Assembly: GCF_029931775.1 (NCBI RefSeq)
Contig: NC_079322.1
Coordinates: 79,421,326-79,485,325 of the forward strand
Length of the DNA: 64,000 bases
Source of the DNA: Euleptes europaea
Taxonomy: Eukaryota; Chordata; Lepidosauria; Squamata; Sphaerodactylidae
Direction: 5' to 3'
Part shown: positions 22,795-34,164 of the stretch, piece by piece
How the letters are laid out: every line of letters begins with the position of its first letter
How positions within the stretch are numbered: the stretch's first letter is position 1
Notes under the pieces: model-generated
What the model was told of the DNA's origin: nothing
The model's database searches: none
Seen by the model: only the letters and a program-made list of their open reading frames with translations
Position numbers and translations under genes: made by a program

Positions 22795-23215
22795 GTGAGA
22801 CCACATTTTGAATACTGCATACAGTTCTGCTCACACCTAAAAAAGGATATTGCAGAGCTTGAGAAGGTGCAGAAAAGAGCAACTAAAATGATCAGGGGAC
22901 TAGAGCAAGTGCCCTGAAGAGTGGTTAAAACGCTCAGGGCTGTTTAGCTTGGAAAGAAGGCGGTTAAGGGGAGACATGATAGAGGTCTATAAAATTATGC
23001 ATGGTGTGGAGAGAGTGGACAGGGAGAAGCTTTTCTCCGTCTCATAATACTAGAAGGCGGGGTCATCTGCTGAGGCTGAGAGATTCAAAACAGATAAAAG
23101 GAAGTGTTTCTTCACACGACGCATAGTGAAATTGTGGAACTCCCTGCCCCAGGATGTGGTAATGGCTGCCAACTTGGAAGGCTTTAAGAGGGGGATGGAC
23201 AATTAACATCTGGGG
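22795..23215 (+). repeat. CR1-like LINE, ORF2 end and start of tail
   Basis: Sense-strand relic: GAGCTTGAGAAGGTGCAGAA, GGGGAGACATGATAGAGGTC, ATTATGCATGGTGTGGAGAG, then GTGGAACTCCCTGCCCCAGG. The frames give fragments of RGDMIEVYKIMHGVERVD and KLWNSLPQDVV. 5' truncated, not coding. Confidence 0.75.
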
Positions 23216-24562
23216 CTGGCCTTCCTAGCGTAACTGGCATCAGAAGGATGGATGGAGCTGGTGGTAGAGGAAAAAGATGGCGGCATGCATTGCCCACCCT
23301 GAGCTGTGCCTTCAGTGTCGGTCTTGCCCACGCACCCCCAGCCTCTCTGAGAGCAAGAAGCACATTCAAATCTGGGCCTATTTAACATTACCTCCTGATG
23401 ATCATATAAGAAATGGGGAGGGCGGGTGTCACTGATTTTAGACCAAGATGATTTAGGGTGGACACTCCTCAAATGTGATCAGCCAAGCATTTTGAGGAAG
23501 GTGGTGTTCGCATGCGTGTGGCTTATCCTGTCAAGCCAAGGAGCATCTGAGTGAATTCTTCAACAAAATCGATGGAGTTTTTAAAAGTGTTTGTTATTAA
23601 AATAAGGCTAATTTAGTGGTAGAATCATAAGCCAATGGGTCAAAGAACTTAATATTGACCTTGGGATATGCTGTAATATCCATTTCATATGGCCTCAAAA
23701 TGTCCCTGTAATTGGTCATATTTCAGAATTCTCGGGGGCGTGCAGCGCTCAAACTATATGGGCTCACTGAGCTCACTGAATCTATTTGTAGCCCCCAGTT
23801 TGGCAGCTGCATCCTTGAATCCTTCGTTGCTGTGTGGCTTAATAGTTCTGTAGCTCAGCCCTTAGGTGAGAGCCAATTGGAACCATAAAAAGACATCTGA
23901 ATTCTCAGTTCAGGCTGCCCTGATATTTTCACCTCTTTATTCTCCTCTGATACCCTCTACCTCTATTAGAGATGGACCAATACATCTCCCATAGAACAAC
24001 CCCACTGAAGAAGACAACAGCAGTTACCCAGACCTCGCTGGTGGGAAGGGGCTCACTGTATCGGCCCGTTTTCAAGGACTCCCCCACCACCACCACCCTG
24101 TTCTCTGCCATTTGGGCCTTGAGGTTCTTGCAAGGACAGCAAGGCCCTTTGGGCCTTGTTGGATGTTGCCCTATTGCGGTTTGCGAAGGGGACCCCATAA
24201 CAGTTCAAGCTTTAGGGTCCCAAAAATGTGGGTCCACAACTGCTTCCAGGACATTCAGTTGCTGATTTAAGAGTAGCAGTTCTCTTGCCAAGGGATTTCA
24301 AAGGGAGATTAGAAAGAGAAGCGGCTGAATTACAACTAATAATCAAGCTCAAGACTATGCATTCTCCAGGACTTGATAGAGATGTGGGATTCCTGTCTCA
24401 TTACCAATGATGATTTCTCCAGCCTACCCCCCCTGCATATTACACTTAATCCAATCATACCTGCTAATGTCATTTACTTGCTTTTGACATTTACATTGCC
24501 ATTGTGTGTCTAATTCACCCTTCTCTACTTAAGGATAGATGGACTCACATTCTCTAGCTGTA
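23216..24562. other. Intergenic, nothing recognised
   Basis: Moderate GC content; small open frames only. No repeat identified with confidence. Confidence 0.35.
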
Positions 24563-24642
24563 TCTGAAGAAGTGAGCTGTGGCTCAGGAAAGCTAACTCC
24601 CTGCCAAGAAATTTGGTTAGTCTTTAAGGTGCTCCTGGACTC
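24563..24642 (+). repeat. Unclassified short interspersed repeat
   Basis: TCTGAAGAAGTGAGCTGTGG then GGTTAGTCTTTAAGGTGCTC. Same family as pieces at 13650, 26690, 34283, 59145-59281 and 60570. Confidence 0.6.
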
Positions 24643-24644
24643 GA

Positions 24645-25010
24645 ACACATGAAGCTGCCTTCTACTGAATCAGACCCCCCCTTGGTCCATCAAACTCAGT
24701 ACTGTCTAGTCGGACCAGCAGCAGCTCTCCGGGGTCTCAGGCAGAAAAGGGTCTTTCACATCACCTACCTGCCTGGTCCCTTGAACTGGAGATGCCATTG
24801 GGGGCTGAACCTGGGACCTCCTGCATGCCGAGCAGAGGCTCTGCCACTGAGCCACGGCCCCTCTCCATAGCCCTCCAGGGTCTCCGGCTGAGGTCTTTCA
24901 CATCCCCTGCTTGCCTAGTCCCTTGAACTGGAGACGCTGCCAGGGATCGAACCTGGGACTTTCTGCATGCCGAGCAGAGGCTCTGCCACTGAGCCACGGC
25001 CCCTCCCCTC
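24645..25010 (-). repeat. Two tandem reverse tRNA-derived SINEs
   Basis: The first (24645-24870) runs from CACATGAAGCTGCCTTCTAC to TCTGCCACTGAGCCACGGCC. The second (about 24865-25010) is a shorter copy with GATCGAACCTGGGACTTTCT and TGCATGCCGAGCAGAGGC. Both are reversed relative to the genes. Confidence 0.8.
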
Positions 25011-25132
25011 CCGCACTTTTCTACTGCTGCAGACGGACTAACGGGGCGACCCACCGTGACCTCTCTGTCCCGTACATGAATCTGCCGCATTTTCGAGCCA
25101 TTAAGAGAGAAAGCGAAGGGGCCGGGGCTGCT

Positions 25133-25234
25133 GCTGCTATTATTTATTATTATTATCATCAATATTATTAATTATTATTAATAATTATTAATATTATTAT
25201 CAATATTATTAATTATTATTATTATTATCATCGA

Positions 25235-25280
<46 letters not shown>

Positions 25281-25281
25281 G
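25133..25281. repeat. (ATT)n microsatellite
   Basis: About 150 bp of ATT/TTA triplets with interruptions (ATTAATAATT, ATCATCGAT). It ends only tens of bases before the gene C CpG island. Confidence 0.9.
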
Positions 25282-25289
25282 CATTCATA

Positions 25290-25860
25290 GCCCGCCCTCG
25301 TCCCCTCCCCGCGAGCCGGGCCCCCCGGGGCCGGAGGGCGGCGCTGTCCCTGCCGGGGCCGGGCGAGGTGGGCTCCCTTCTCTGCGCAGCAGCGGGACTA
25401 CAGTTCCCGGCGTGCAGCGCGGGTGCGTAAATCTTCAAAGGCTAACAAAAGAGCAGCCGGCTGACCTGACGGGGGGGGGGAGGGAGCAGCGGAACAGCTG
25501 GCCGAGACCTGCCCGCCACCCTCCCTCCCTCCCTCCCTCCCTGCCTCGGCGGGCCTCCCGTGCAGAGCGACTGCGGCAAAACCCCACCTGCCCCCCCCCC
25601 GGTGGGTCCGTTACAGCTGCAGGGGGAAATCCCCGTGGGGGGGGGAGGGCAACTGTAACCCCCTCCCCCTTCTTTGCAGCAAGAGGCTCCGGCGGAGGGC
25701 TGCACCTTTCGGCTGTGGTTTGTCGGAGGAGAGATGGCCGGGGGGAGGCTCGCTCAGGTAGGCCCGGGGACCCCCCCGCCCCCCCCACCGGAGAGGCCGG
25801 AACCCCGGGGTGGGGGGTGGGGGGTGGGGGGGCCGGAGGCGCTGCAAAAGCCCACCGCGC
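25290..25860 (+). promoter_or_regulatory. CpG island promoter of gene C
   Basis: GC-rich region that contains the first coding exon of gene C (ATG 25734). A ZNF143-type site lies at 25394-25416. It also holds (CCCT)n near 25515 and several G runs downstream of the first exon. Confidence 0.75.
25394..25416 (+). promoter_or_regulatory. ZNF143/SBS-type site
   Basis: GGGACTACAGTTCCCGGCGT followed by GC. Fits ACTACAATTCCCAGCATGC with few changes. Lies about 320 bp upstream of the ATG. Confidence 0.6.
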
Positions 25861-28800
25861 TCTGCAGAGTTCCAACAGATTGGGGGGGGGGTAAAAATGC
25901 AGCCGCAGAAAAAAGACCCCCCCATCCCCCCCCACCACCACCCCCCATCATGCTAATAGATCTGTTTCATGAAAGCCCCCTCCTGTGTCCCCGCAGTCAT
26001 TCGACGCTGCTTTTGAATGTTGAGAAGGTGAGCGGGAAAGGGGGGGGGGCTGGTGGTGTCCTGGGAAGCCTGGGGAGGGGGGGGGAGGGTTGCCTGGCAC
26101 ATCTTTCCCTGGCCCCCCTGGTGTCCCAGTAAGAGGATGGCCCAGCCGTGGGCACTGCCACACCGGAAGGGGAGAGGAGACGCCACGGAGCCCCTCTTGT
26201 GTATCCCCAGGGGCGGTGGTGGGGGTCCTGGCCTGTGTCTGGGTGCGCTTTTGGACCCGGCTGACTTCCACTTTGCATTAACTGGAGGGGGGTGGGGGCA
26301 GCAGAGTTTGGGTTTTTCATTCAGGAACGGAAATCTGCAGGGTGAGCCTCACTCATCTGTTGGACGGGACACGTATGGGGATCTGGAGGCCAGCCAATCC
26401 TTTGGGATCCGCCATCAGAACCATGTATTTATTTATTTAGATTTTTACCCTGCCCTCCACCCCCAGGTTGAGAGAGTCAAGAGGCGAAGAGTCCCTCCGA
26501 GGGGGACGGGGGTCAGTTCGCTTGCAGGGGCCCACTGCCCTGCGGGCCACGACATGGTCCTGAGGGCCGGCCGGGCTGACAGATGGGTGAGAAAGGAAGC
26601 CGACGTCACAAGGCGCCTCCAAATACAAAAAAAGTTATAGAAGTGATGCCATTATTGTTTGTTGGCCACCTTCTGGAGCCTCCTGGTCTTGGTTAGATTT
26701 GAGTCCAGGAGTACCAGGGAGACCAACCAGATTTCCAGTGCGCACAAAGCTTTCGAGAGACAAAGCTCCCTTTGTCAGATAACTCTCAAGAGTTCCTACC
26801 CACCCCCCAAATATTGTTGGTCTCCTGGACTCGAATCTTGTTGTTCTACCGCAGACCCACACGGCCTCTGCCCTCTCAAACCATCTTCACCTTGACGTAG
26901 CTGAGGGCCTGGCAGGCACCGATCCGGCCCTGGGAAGGGGAGTTCTTCAGCAGGGCTGCTGCTCCTTGTCACAGGTGCCCGTGGTCTTTGAGGACGTGGC
27001 GGTCTACTTTTCGCCAGAGGAGTGGGCGGAGCTAGAAGAATGGCAGAAGGAGCTTTACCAAGACGTAATGGTGGAGAATTACGAGCTAGTCTCCTCGCTG
27101 GGTAAAGTTGAGCGTGGCTTCTCATTTCCTTTTGGGTCATCTGCTGCTGAACTAGCCAGCCTTCTGGGAATCATGTTTTTAATACAGTTAGAAATGTCTT
27201 GTGTTAGTTAGCCACTTCAGGGTCAGGAAGCAATTTTCCTCCAGGCCAGATTGGCCAGGGATCCTGGAGGGATTTTTTTTTTTTTTTTTTTTTTTGGCCA
27301 TCTTCTGGGCATGGAGTAGGGGTCACTGGGGGTGCAGAGGGGAGGTAGTTGTGAATTTCCTGCATTGTGCAGAGGGTTGGACTAGATGATCCAGTGGTCC
27401 CTTCCAACTCTATGATTCTAGTTTGCAACCCTCTCAGCTCTATGGAAGGGGTGGTTTAGATGGCTTTAAAAGGGATTAGATAGATTCATGGAGAACAGGT
27501 CTGTCAGCGGCTACTAGACATTTTCTTTATTTAAATTTCTAACCCACCCTCAATCCCAGATGGCGCTTATTAAAAAGCATAATCGCCGCTGAGAGACCCA
27601 GCAGAGGATTCAGCAGCATAGATGACAACCTGTGGCTGCCCTCAGCTGTAGGCCTGGTGGAATAGCTCTGTCTTAGTCCCTATGGAACTCTTTAAGGTCC
27701 CACAGGGCCCCGATGTCACCAGGAAGGGAGTTCCACCAGGCTGGGGCCAGGGCTGAAAAGGCCCTGGCCCTTGTCGAGGACAACCACACTCTCCTTGGGC
27801 CGGGGACCACCAGCAAGTTGTTATAAGTCGAGCATAATGCTCTTTGGGGGGGGGGCATACCAGGAGAGGCGGTCCTGAAGATATGAAGGTCCCAGACCCT
27901 GTAAGGCTTTAAAGGTCAAAAACAGCACATTGAACCTGGTCCGATATTCCAGCTGGAGCCAGTGCAGTTGATGGAGCCCTGGCTGAATATGTTCCCGCAG
28001 CAGGGTCCCCTCGCTGCGGCATTTTGTACCAGCTGGAGTTTCCAGATCAGTCTTAAGGGCAGCCCTACGTAGAGCAAGTTACAGTAATCTAGTGTAGAGG
28101 TGACTGTCGCATGGATCACGGTGGTTACATTATGACTAAAGGGAACCTTCACATCCAGAGGCAGTCAACCTCTAAATCCCAATGCCAGGAGGCAACATTG
28201 GGGAAGGCCTCAGCCTCTGTGCCCTATGGTTGGCCCTCCAGAGGCGCTGGTTGGCCCCTGTGTGAGAGAAGATGCCAGACTAGGTAGACCCTCACTGGTC
28301 TGATCCAGCGGGGCTCGTCTGAGGTTCATATCAGGGGAAGGGGCCTCGGCCCCTGTGCCCTATTGCTGGACCTCCAGAGGAGCTGGAGGGCCACCATATG
28401 AGACAGGATGCTGGACTAGATGGAGCCTCACCGGTCTGATCCAGCGGGGCTCTTCTGAGGTTCATATATTATGTTCTTAGAAATCCCAAGAAAGAAAGAG
28501 GAGCCAAAAGCTAGTTCAGGCCCCCACTTGCTCCCAGGTAACGTGAGGGGCAGAGAGCCGTCCCTCCTCTCTTCCCAAATGAAGGCACATCAGCCTGGGC
28601 CAGTGTGGTGCTGACTGCCCCAATGCCACACCTATGCCAGTGGGGGGGGGGCAGCTGAGAACGGGCCCAGCGGCTCCTGCCAAGGTCAGCCCCAGAGCTC
28701 CTGCAAAGACGCTGGTTCGGCACTTCGTGGCATGCTAGTTGGACACATAACCCAGCTGGGCCCCAGCAGAGGGGGAAGCGCCCCCCAGTCAGGCCAAGAG

Positions 28801-31662
28801 ACACGGCAAGGGGGTTGGGGCAGCACTTCCCACGCGGAGGTGCAGAGCAAAACGCTTCTTGGGCCTCTGCCCGTTGTCTCCCTGCAGAATGCCTGCTCTC
28901 CATTCCGGCACTTCTGACCCGTCTGGCACAAGGGCAGGCTCCGTGTGCTGCAGACCCCCCGCTCCCAGCAGGAAACAGCAACTCTCCAGGTAAGGGCTTG
29001 GAACACCACACTTTGTTGGGGGTTGTAGGGTGTGTGTGTGTGTGTTGGTTCCTTTGCACTCTCTCCCCCTGATGCTTTGGCCTTAAAGAGGGAGTCCAGG
29101 GGTCTGATGGGAAGGACCTGATCCCTGTTGCTGGCAGGCTGGGGCAGGAGAGAGACTTGTTTGAGCCAGCATGGTGTAGCGGTTTGGAGCGGTGGACTCT
29201 GATCTGGAGAACCGGGTTCGATTCCCCGCTCTTCCATGTGAAGTCTGCTGGGTGGGCTTGGGCTAGTCACAGTTCTTTCTGAACTCTCGCAGCTCCACCT
29301 ACCTCACAGGGTGTCTATTGTGGGGAAGGGAAGGTGATTGTAAGCCGGTGATTGATTCTCCTTAAGGGAGAAGGGACGGTGATTGATTCTCCTTAATCAG
29401 TACAGAAAGACCGCATCTAAAAACCAACTCCTCTTCTTGTGTTCTTGTGTTCTGTGATCGGGTGTTCTCAAGTATGCACTGGGAGCAGCAACAGCCTATA
29501 TGTTTTTATTTATTTATAACATTTATTGAAACATTTATTTGCCGCCTTTCTTCCTTACAGAGCTCAAGGTGGCCTTATGATCTAAATAAAACACATTAAA
29601 TAAAGTACATACAAATGCATAAATACAAATACATAAAACCAAATTTTAAAGTCAGTTTAGGACTGCTTTAATCAAATGCTGTCAGGAATAAAACCATCCT
29701 CAGCTGCCTCCTAAAGATTGAGTGGGGGGGGGGCGGGCACGCTTCCCTGGGGAGGTTGTTCTGTAATCGTGGGGCTGCCACCGTAAAGGCCCTCTCTTGT
29801 GTACCCACCAAATGAGCTTCTTTCATTGGCGAGGCAGTCGGAAGGGCCTCTCCCTGTGATCTTAATTTCTGGACAAGAACATCTGGGAGGAGATGGCCCT
29901 TCAGATCACACAGCCCACACCTCGAACTGGACTGGGGGGTGGATCAGTACGGTAGCCAGTGTAATTGCTGTGATATCTGGGCCACATGCTGTAGTGTCAG
30001 GGTTCCATCCCAGGGACACCGAGGTGGGAGCAGAGGAGAGGGGCAGAGGCAGGAACTAGTGAGAAGCCTGGCTGGGTTGCCATGGTCCACTGCTAGCCTG
30101 TCCAGGAGCATGCCTGAGCGCAAGCAAGTGGCCTCCAGGGGCTTGTGGGGAGCAGCGCTTGACCAGTGTGAGGACCTTGTCTCCTTGCAGAGAATGGAAC
30201 CCGGACTCCTAAGCAGGAAGGAAGAGGCTCCCCGGTGCTTCCCGACATGCCGCATTGCCCTGGGCTTGGCTCTGAGCCGCTGCGGGGGACCCTTCCTCGC
30301 CATTCCAGGACCGCAGGGAAGAAGCACCAGAGGGCCAAGTCTGAGGGCAGGCGGAGGCCAGCGGGCCTGACTTCCAGGGATGCTGAAAAACCGCAAAGAG
30401 GCTGGAAGCAGGAGAAGCCCTATAAGTGCCCCCGGTGCCAGCGGAGCTTCCTGGGTCGCCACGCCTTGACCACCCACCGGCGCCTGCACGTCCGAAGGTG
30501 GCCCCGGCTCCGCCCACAGAGCGGAGGGCGTTCCTCCATCGCTCCCGATGTAGACACGCCTCAGGAGGGCCACGTGGGCACCAGCGCCAGCCACGCCCCT
30601 TGCAACCAGGGCGAGGGGACCCTGCCCTTCTGGCCCGAGATGACTCTGCACCAGCAGGCGCCCACAGCCCACGGCTTCAACCCCTGGTCCCTCAGCTACG
30701 GACCCCAGCCCCTGCCAGGCGGGCCCCAGGCTCCAGGGCTGCACGGCAACGGGGAGTTCATTTGCGACCAGTGCGGCTGGAGCTTCCACGGGTGGGAGGA
30801 GCTGGTCACCCACCAGTTGGTTCACATGGCGGCGGAAGGGATCGCGGGCTCGGTGCCCAAAGCCGGAGCCCTGTCCCAGCTGGCCAACGACCGGCCCTAT
30901 GCCTGTGCCCAGTGCGGGAAGAGCTTCCGGCACAAGCCCAACCTTCTGGCCCACCGGCAGGTGCACACAGGCGAGCGGCGCTACCAGTGCCAAGAGTGCG
31001 GCAAGTCCTTCGGTAGCAAGGCCTACTTGGCGTCCCATCAGCACATCCACACCGGGGAGAAGCCGTACGTCTGCGGCCAGTGCGGCAAGAGCTTCCGCCA
31101 CAAACCCAACCTCCTTTCCCACCAGAAGATCCACACCCGAGACCCTCTTCCGCAGAGCCACCCGCTGGACGCCTTCAACGGGGAGAGCTTCCAGGCCCCG
31201 CGCCCGGTGGCGGATGCCCTGGGGATGCAGGCGTTCCAACCCCACCGACCCCCGCTGGAGGCCCACGCCCCCTGCTTCCCAAGCGACGCCCTTGTCCCTC
31301 AGCCACAGAGCACTCTGCCTCCGCCCCTGCTGGCGGTCGACCGCCCCTTCGTCTGCCCGGTCTGTGCCAAGCAATTCCGCTGCAAGCCCTACTTGGTGGC
31401 CCACATTCGAATCCACACGGGGGAGAAGCCGTACGCCTGCAGCCGCTGCCCCAAGCGCTTCTCCCAGAAGTCTAACCTGGTTTCCCACGAGCGTCTCCAC
31501 ACGGGGGAGAAGCCGTACGCCTGCCCGCTGTGCCCCCGCGTCTTTAGCCAGGGCTCGAACATGCGCGCTCACCAACGCAGCCACAGGAATATCGGTGCCA
31601 ATGAGGTGGACAGCTGCCTTCGCCAGGGCTACCCGCCCCGCCAGACGCAACAGCCCGACTAG
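25734..31662 (+). CDS. REPIN1: Gene C: KRAB zinc-finger protein with REPIN1-type fingers
   Basis: Four coding exons: 25734-25757 (MAGGRLAQ, donor GTAGGC); 26975-27101 (KRAB-A, the standard 127 nt); 28888-28989 (KRAB-B); 30191-31662 (fingers). They total 1725 nt, 574 aa, with no frame conflict. KRAB-A reads [15 protein letters not shown] then [23 protein letters not shown] reads [18 protein letters not shown]. Eight C2H2 fingers: one, one, three, then three, separated by unstructured spacers. The central run has helices [21 protein letters not shown] and the last run [21 protein letters not shown]. Order and wording follow human REPIN1 as I recall it ([37 protein letters not shown]...[15 protein letters not shown]). 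REPIN1 (RIP60) is a nuclear DNA-binding protein first linked to the dhfr replication origin. The KRAB exons are what is unexpected. Orthology, rather than close paralogy, is inferred from the RARRES2 neighbour. Confidence 0.8.
26690..26860 (-). repeat. Unclassified short interspersed repeat
   Basis: In intron 1: TTTGAGTCCAGGAGTACCAG then AAGCTTTCGAGAGACAAAGC, and later CTCCTGGACTCGAATCTTG. A worn relative of the repeat family at 24563 and 59145. Confidence 0.45.
27210..27425 (+). repeat. CR1-type LINE 3' end with poly-T tract
   Basis: CCACTTCAGGGTCAGGAAGC, TTTTCCTCCAGGCCAGATTG, then CTAGATGATCCAGTGGTCCC and TTCCAACTCTATGATTCTA, the sense CR1 3' terminus. A run of about 25 T at 27272-27296 interrupts it. 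Confidence 0.75.
27520..28150 (-). repeat. L2-like LINE, ORF2 3' part
   Basis: Minus-strand frames give [15 protein letters not shown] with [11 protein letters not shown], and [18 protein letters not shown], characteristic of the C-terminal part of L2-clade ORF2. Broken into pieces, 5' truncated, inside an intron of gene C. Confidence 0.75.
28151..28480 (+). repeat. Two LINE 3' tails in tandem
   Basis: GAGGCAGTCAACCTCTAAAT, then GGCCTCAGCCTCTGTGCCC and CCTCACTGGTCTGATCCAGC (first), followed by a near copy with CTAGATGGAGCCTCACCGGT (second). Same family as 45130 and 61810. Confidence 0.6.
29170..29440 (+). repeat. MIR/CORE-type SINE
   Basis: CATGGTGTAGCGGTTTGGAG (A box), GGGTTCGATTCCCC (B box), CTTGGGCTAGTCACAG (CORE) and TACCTCACAGGGTGTCTATT. 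A short internal duplication of GTGATTGATTCTCCTTAA. Confidence 0.8.
29500..29960 (-). repeat. L2-like LINE 3' region
   Basis: TTTATTTGCCGCCTTTCTTC, AGCTGCCTCCTAAAGATTGA, CCCTGGGGAGGTTGTTCTG and CTCTCCCTGTGATCTTAATT, in reverse orientation. It lies in the intron before the finger exon of gene C. Confidence 0.6.
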
Positions 31663-32600
31663 AGACTCGGTGGCAGCCTGTCCCCCAGTCCATGAAGCAC
31701 GGCCTTTTTGCCTCCTGCGGCCCCAGCTCCTCCTGGCCGCCACGTTTCCCCGGCAGGTTGGATATGCACGGCGAGAGATGCACAAAACTCCCTCTGAGAA
31801 ATTCTGCAACATCCTATTAAAATTATTCAGATATCTGGCTCTCCACGATGACTACATCACTTCTTCTAATCACGGCATTATAAATCAATGCTGAGGCTTA
31901 ATCTGAGGGCCCTGAGGATGGAAGCACATTCAGGAGAGGGGGCAGAGGCCAGAGTCTTCAGCAGAAAGAGCAGAGCACCAATGAGCCAGTGGGAAAAGAG
32001 CAAAGAACCAACTGGGACTCCGTCGCTGAAGAAACGAGCCCTTTACTGCCCTTCTCTTGGCATTTTCATGCCAAAGGCCATGGCGGGATGTGGGGGCCGG
32101 ACCGGCAGGCTCCAGGGGTGGAGTGACAAGGGCTCTGTTTGGGACTTCTTGTGATCGATTTTTAAAATGACGAACAAGCTGGCATTCCTGACCTCCCCCC
32201 CAATTGAACAATTCCACGCACAAGCAGGCCTTTGCAAATCGCAGCATTCATGTTTCTAGTCCTTATCACTGGGGAGACAATTCTGAGGACGGGCCAGCGG
32301 CCCCAGGTCAAGGAGTCTTGCATGGTGACCCCTTCATTCCTTCTGACCCCATGATCCTCCCCCCCCCCCATTTGACATACTTATGCTGCTGCACCAATGC
32401 ATGCAATATGGCTGGTTGGCCTCGTTTCTAACAAGGGCAGAACTTGGCTTTGGGAAATTCCTAATGCAAAGAGACCAGTGCAGTGAAAGGACCCTGTCGT
32501 TGTTTCCAGATGCACTGGTTTGAATATAAGCAAGCTCCTGTTTTTTTCCACTTAAACTGATTTGATTCCTATTGTATACACTTTAAAGAAATAAAGTTAG
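31663..32600 (+). other. Probable 3' untranslated region of gene C
   Basis: Follows the stop at 31662, with no recognisable repeat. Two signals: ATTAAA near 31816 and AATAAA at 32590-32595, the latter followed by AGTTAGTAGATGGCAGTTTG. Confidence 0.5.
32590..32595 (+). terminator. Candidate polyadenylation signal of gene C
   Basis: AATAAA about 930 bp past the stop codon, with GT-rich sequence (GAGGTGTTTGCAGCATTGTG) within 50 bp. Confidence 0.5.
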
Positions 32601-33229
32601 TAGATGGCAGTTTGGAAAAGCTGAGGTGTTTGCAGCATTGTGAATTTGGTCTCCTTAAGGGTGCAGTGGTTCTTGGATGAAGGCAATGCTTATGCACTCC
32701 ACCATAGATAGGGGGGTTGGGACGCCCTTTCAGCAGGACAACAGTGTGTGTGTGTGAAGGGCTGAGTGATGGCAGGCTCCAGGAACCAGAGCACCTCTGT
32801 GGGAGCAGGGCGCTTTCTTCTTCCCAGCAGGACAAAAATCCTCGGCCTGTGTAGAAGCTCTCTTGCTGTAGCTCATCAGGGTCTTTGTGATGCACCCAAG
32901 CAGCAATGTGTCACGATGAAACAGTGCTTGCACATGATCTCTCCGTGCAAAGCAGATCACTTTCCTGGCCCCCCCTCATGGAGGCTGTGTGCGGGGAAGG
33001 GGTGAGGTGGGTCTTACCTAGGGCAGCCCTGGGAGGTCTTGGCCATCGGCGAGCTTTGGTCTGGGGCCAGCAGCTGCTGGGAGGGGCAACAGAGCAGAGC
33101 AGCTTCACTCTGGGGAGGCCCTCGCTCACAGTGAGATGACAACAGGAGTCAGCTGGACTTGAGCTCATCCACAGGTTCAGAAAGATGGACTCCCCAGGGT
33201 TGAACATGGACATAGGATTCTTATTGCAC
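32601..33229. other. Intergenic, nothing recognised
   Basis: Short GT run near 32742; otherwise no known repeat or exon. Confidence 0.4.
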
Positions 33230-33455
33230 TCTGAATGTGTGTGTGTGTATGTGTGTGTAAAGTGCCCTCAGGTCGCTGCTGATCCATGGCGACCCGATGA
33301 GTTTTTCAAGGTGAGATGTGCAGAGGTGGTTTGCCCGTCTCTGCCTAGCTACCCCGGGCTGCGTGGGTGGTCTCCCATGCAAGCGCTGACCAGAGAGGCT
33401 GACCCTACTTCACTTCCAGGATGGGGTCAGCCTCGGCCATCCAGCTTGGCAGAGG
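33230..33455 (-). repeat. 5S-rRNA-derived SINE with GT tail
   Basis: Reverse copy: a GT tract, GGTCGCTGCTGATCCATGGC, GGTGGTTTGCCCGTCTCTGC, then a 5S-like head near CCCATGCAAGCGCTGACCAG. More diverged than the copies at 5573 and 10644. Confidence 0.7.
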
Positions 33456-33505
33456 CTAATTAAACACATGAAGCTGCCTTATACTGAAGCAGGGCCGTTG
33501 GTCAG

Positions 33506-33888
33506 TGTAATGGTGCTCAATGCAGGTGTAGGTGGTGCTCAATGCAGCCCTTCTCCATGTGAGAGCAATCTCAGGGTATCAGGGAGTTAATTGTCACACC
33601 GCACTGTAAATAATGAGCACCTGGTGGTGGGGAAATAAATCTGGCTTTGCTCTCTACTGAAGAGAGGAGGGCTCCTGATAAGAAGCCAGAGACAAGGAGC
33701 GTCTGCAGAAGAAGGACGGGCTGCCAGACAGGACGGAGCGGCTTGCTTGCCGCCCAGGAGACGGCATCCCATCGTCTCAACGTTATTAGCCTGGGTAAAG
33801 GGTTATTTTTGTTTAATAAAGCTGCATACCTGTTTCTCCCCAATACCTGCCTGTTGGAAACCGTTTTTTCTGAACCGTGGGTAATACA
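33506..33888. mobile_element. Solo LTR of a retrovirus-like element
   Basis: 383 bp with TGTAAT at one end and ATACA at the other (TG...CA termini), flanked on both sides by the 5-bp duplication GTCAG (33501-33505 and 33889-33893). An internal AATAAA suggests the R region when read on the plus strand. No internal viral genes remain, so it is a solo LTR fossil. Younger than the SINE it sits in. Family unassigned; 5-bp duplications occur in several LTR groups. Confidence 0.75.
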
Positions 33889-33978
33889 GTCAGTCAAGGT
33901 CTCAGACCAGCAGCGCCCTCCAGGCTCTCAGGCAGAAAAGGGTCTTTTGCATCACCTGCTTGCCTGGTCCCTTTAACA

Positions 33979-34076
33979 CACTGGTTCCCAACCGGGGGTC
34001 CGCGAGAACTAAATTAAGGTCCGCGAAACAAAGTTATAAACCCATAATAAATTAATATTTTCAATTAAAAGTTCTC

Positions 34077-34164
<88 letters not shown>

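Noticed and set aside
29944-31812. 622-codon minus-strand open frame opposite the gene C fingers
   Set aside because: Antisense shadow. C2H2 linker and finger codons are GC-rich and leave few stops on the other strand; similar frames lie opposite genes B (16037-17026), D (41709-43532) and E (48877-49998).
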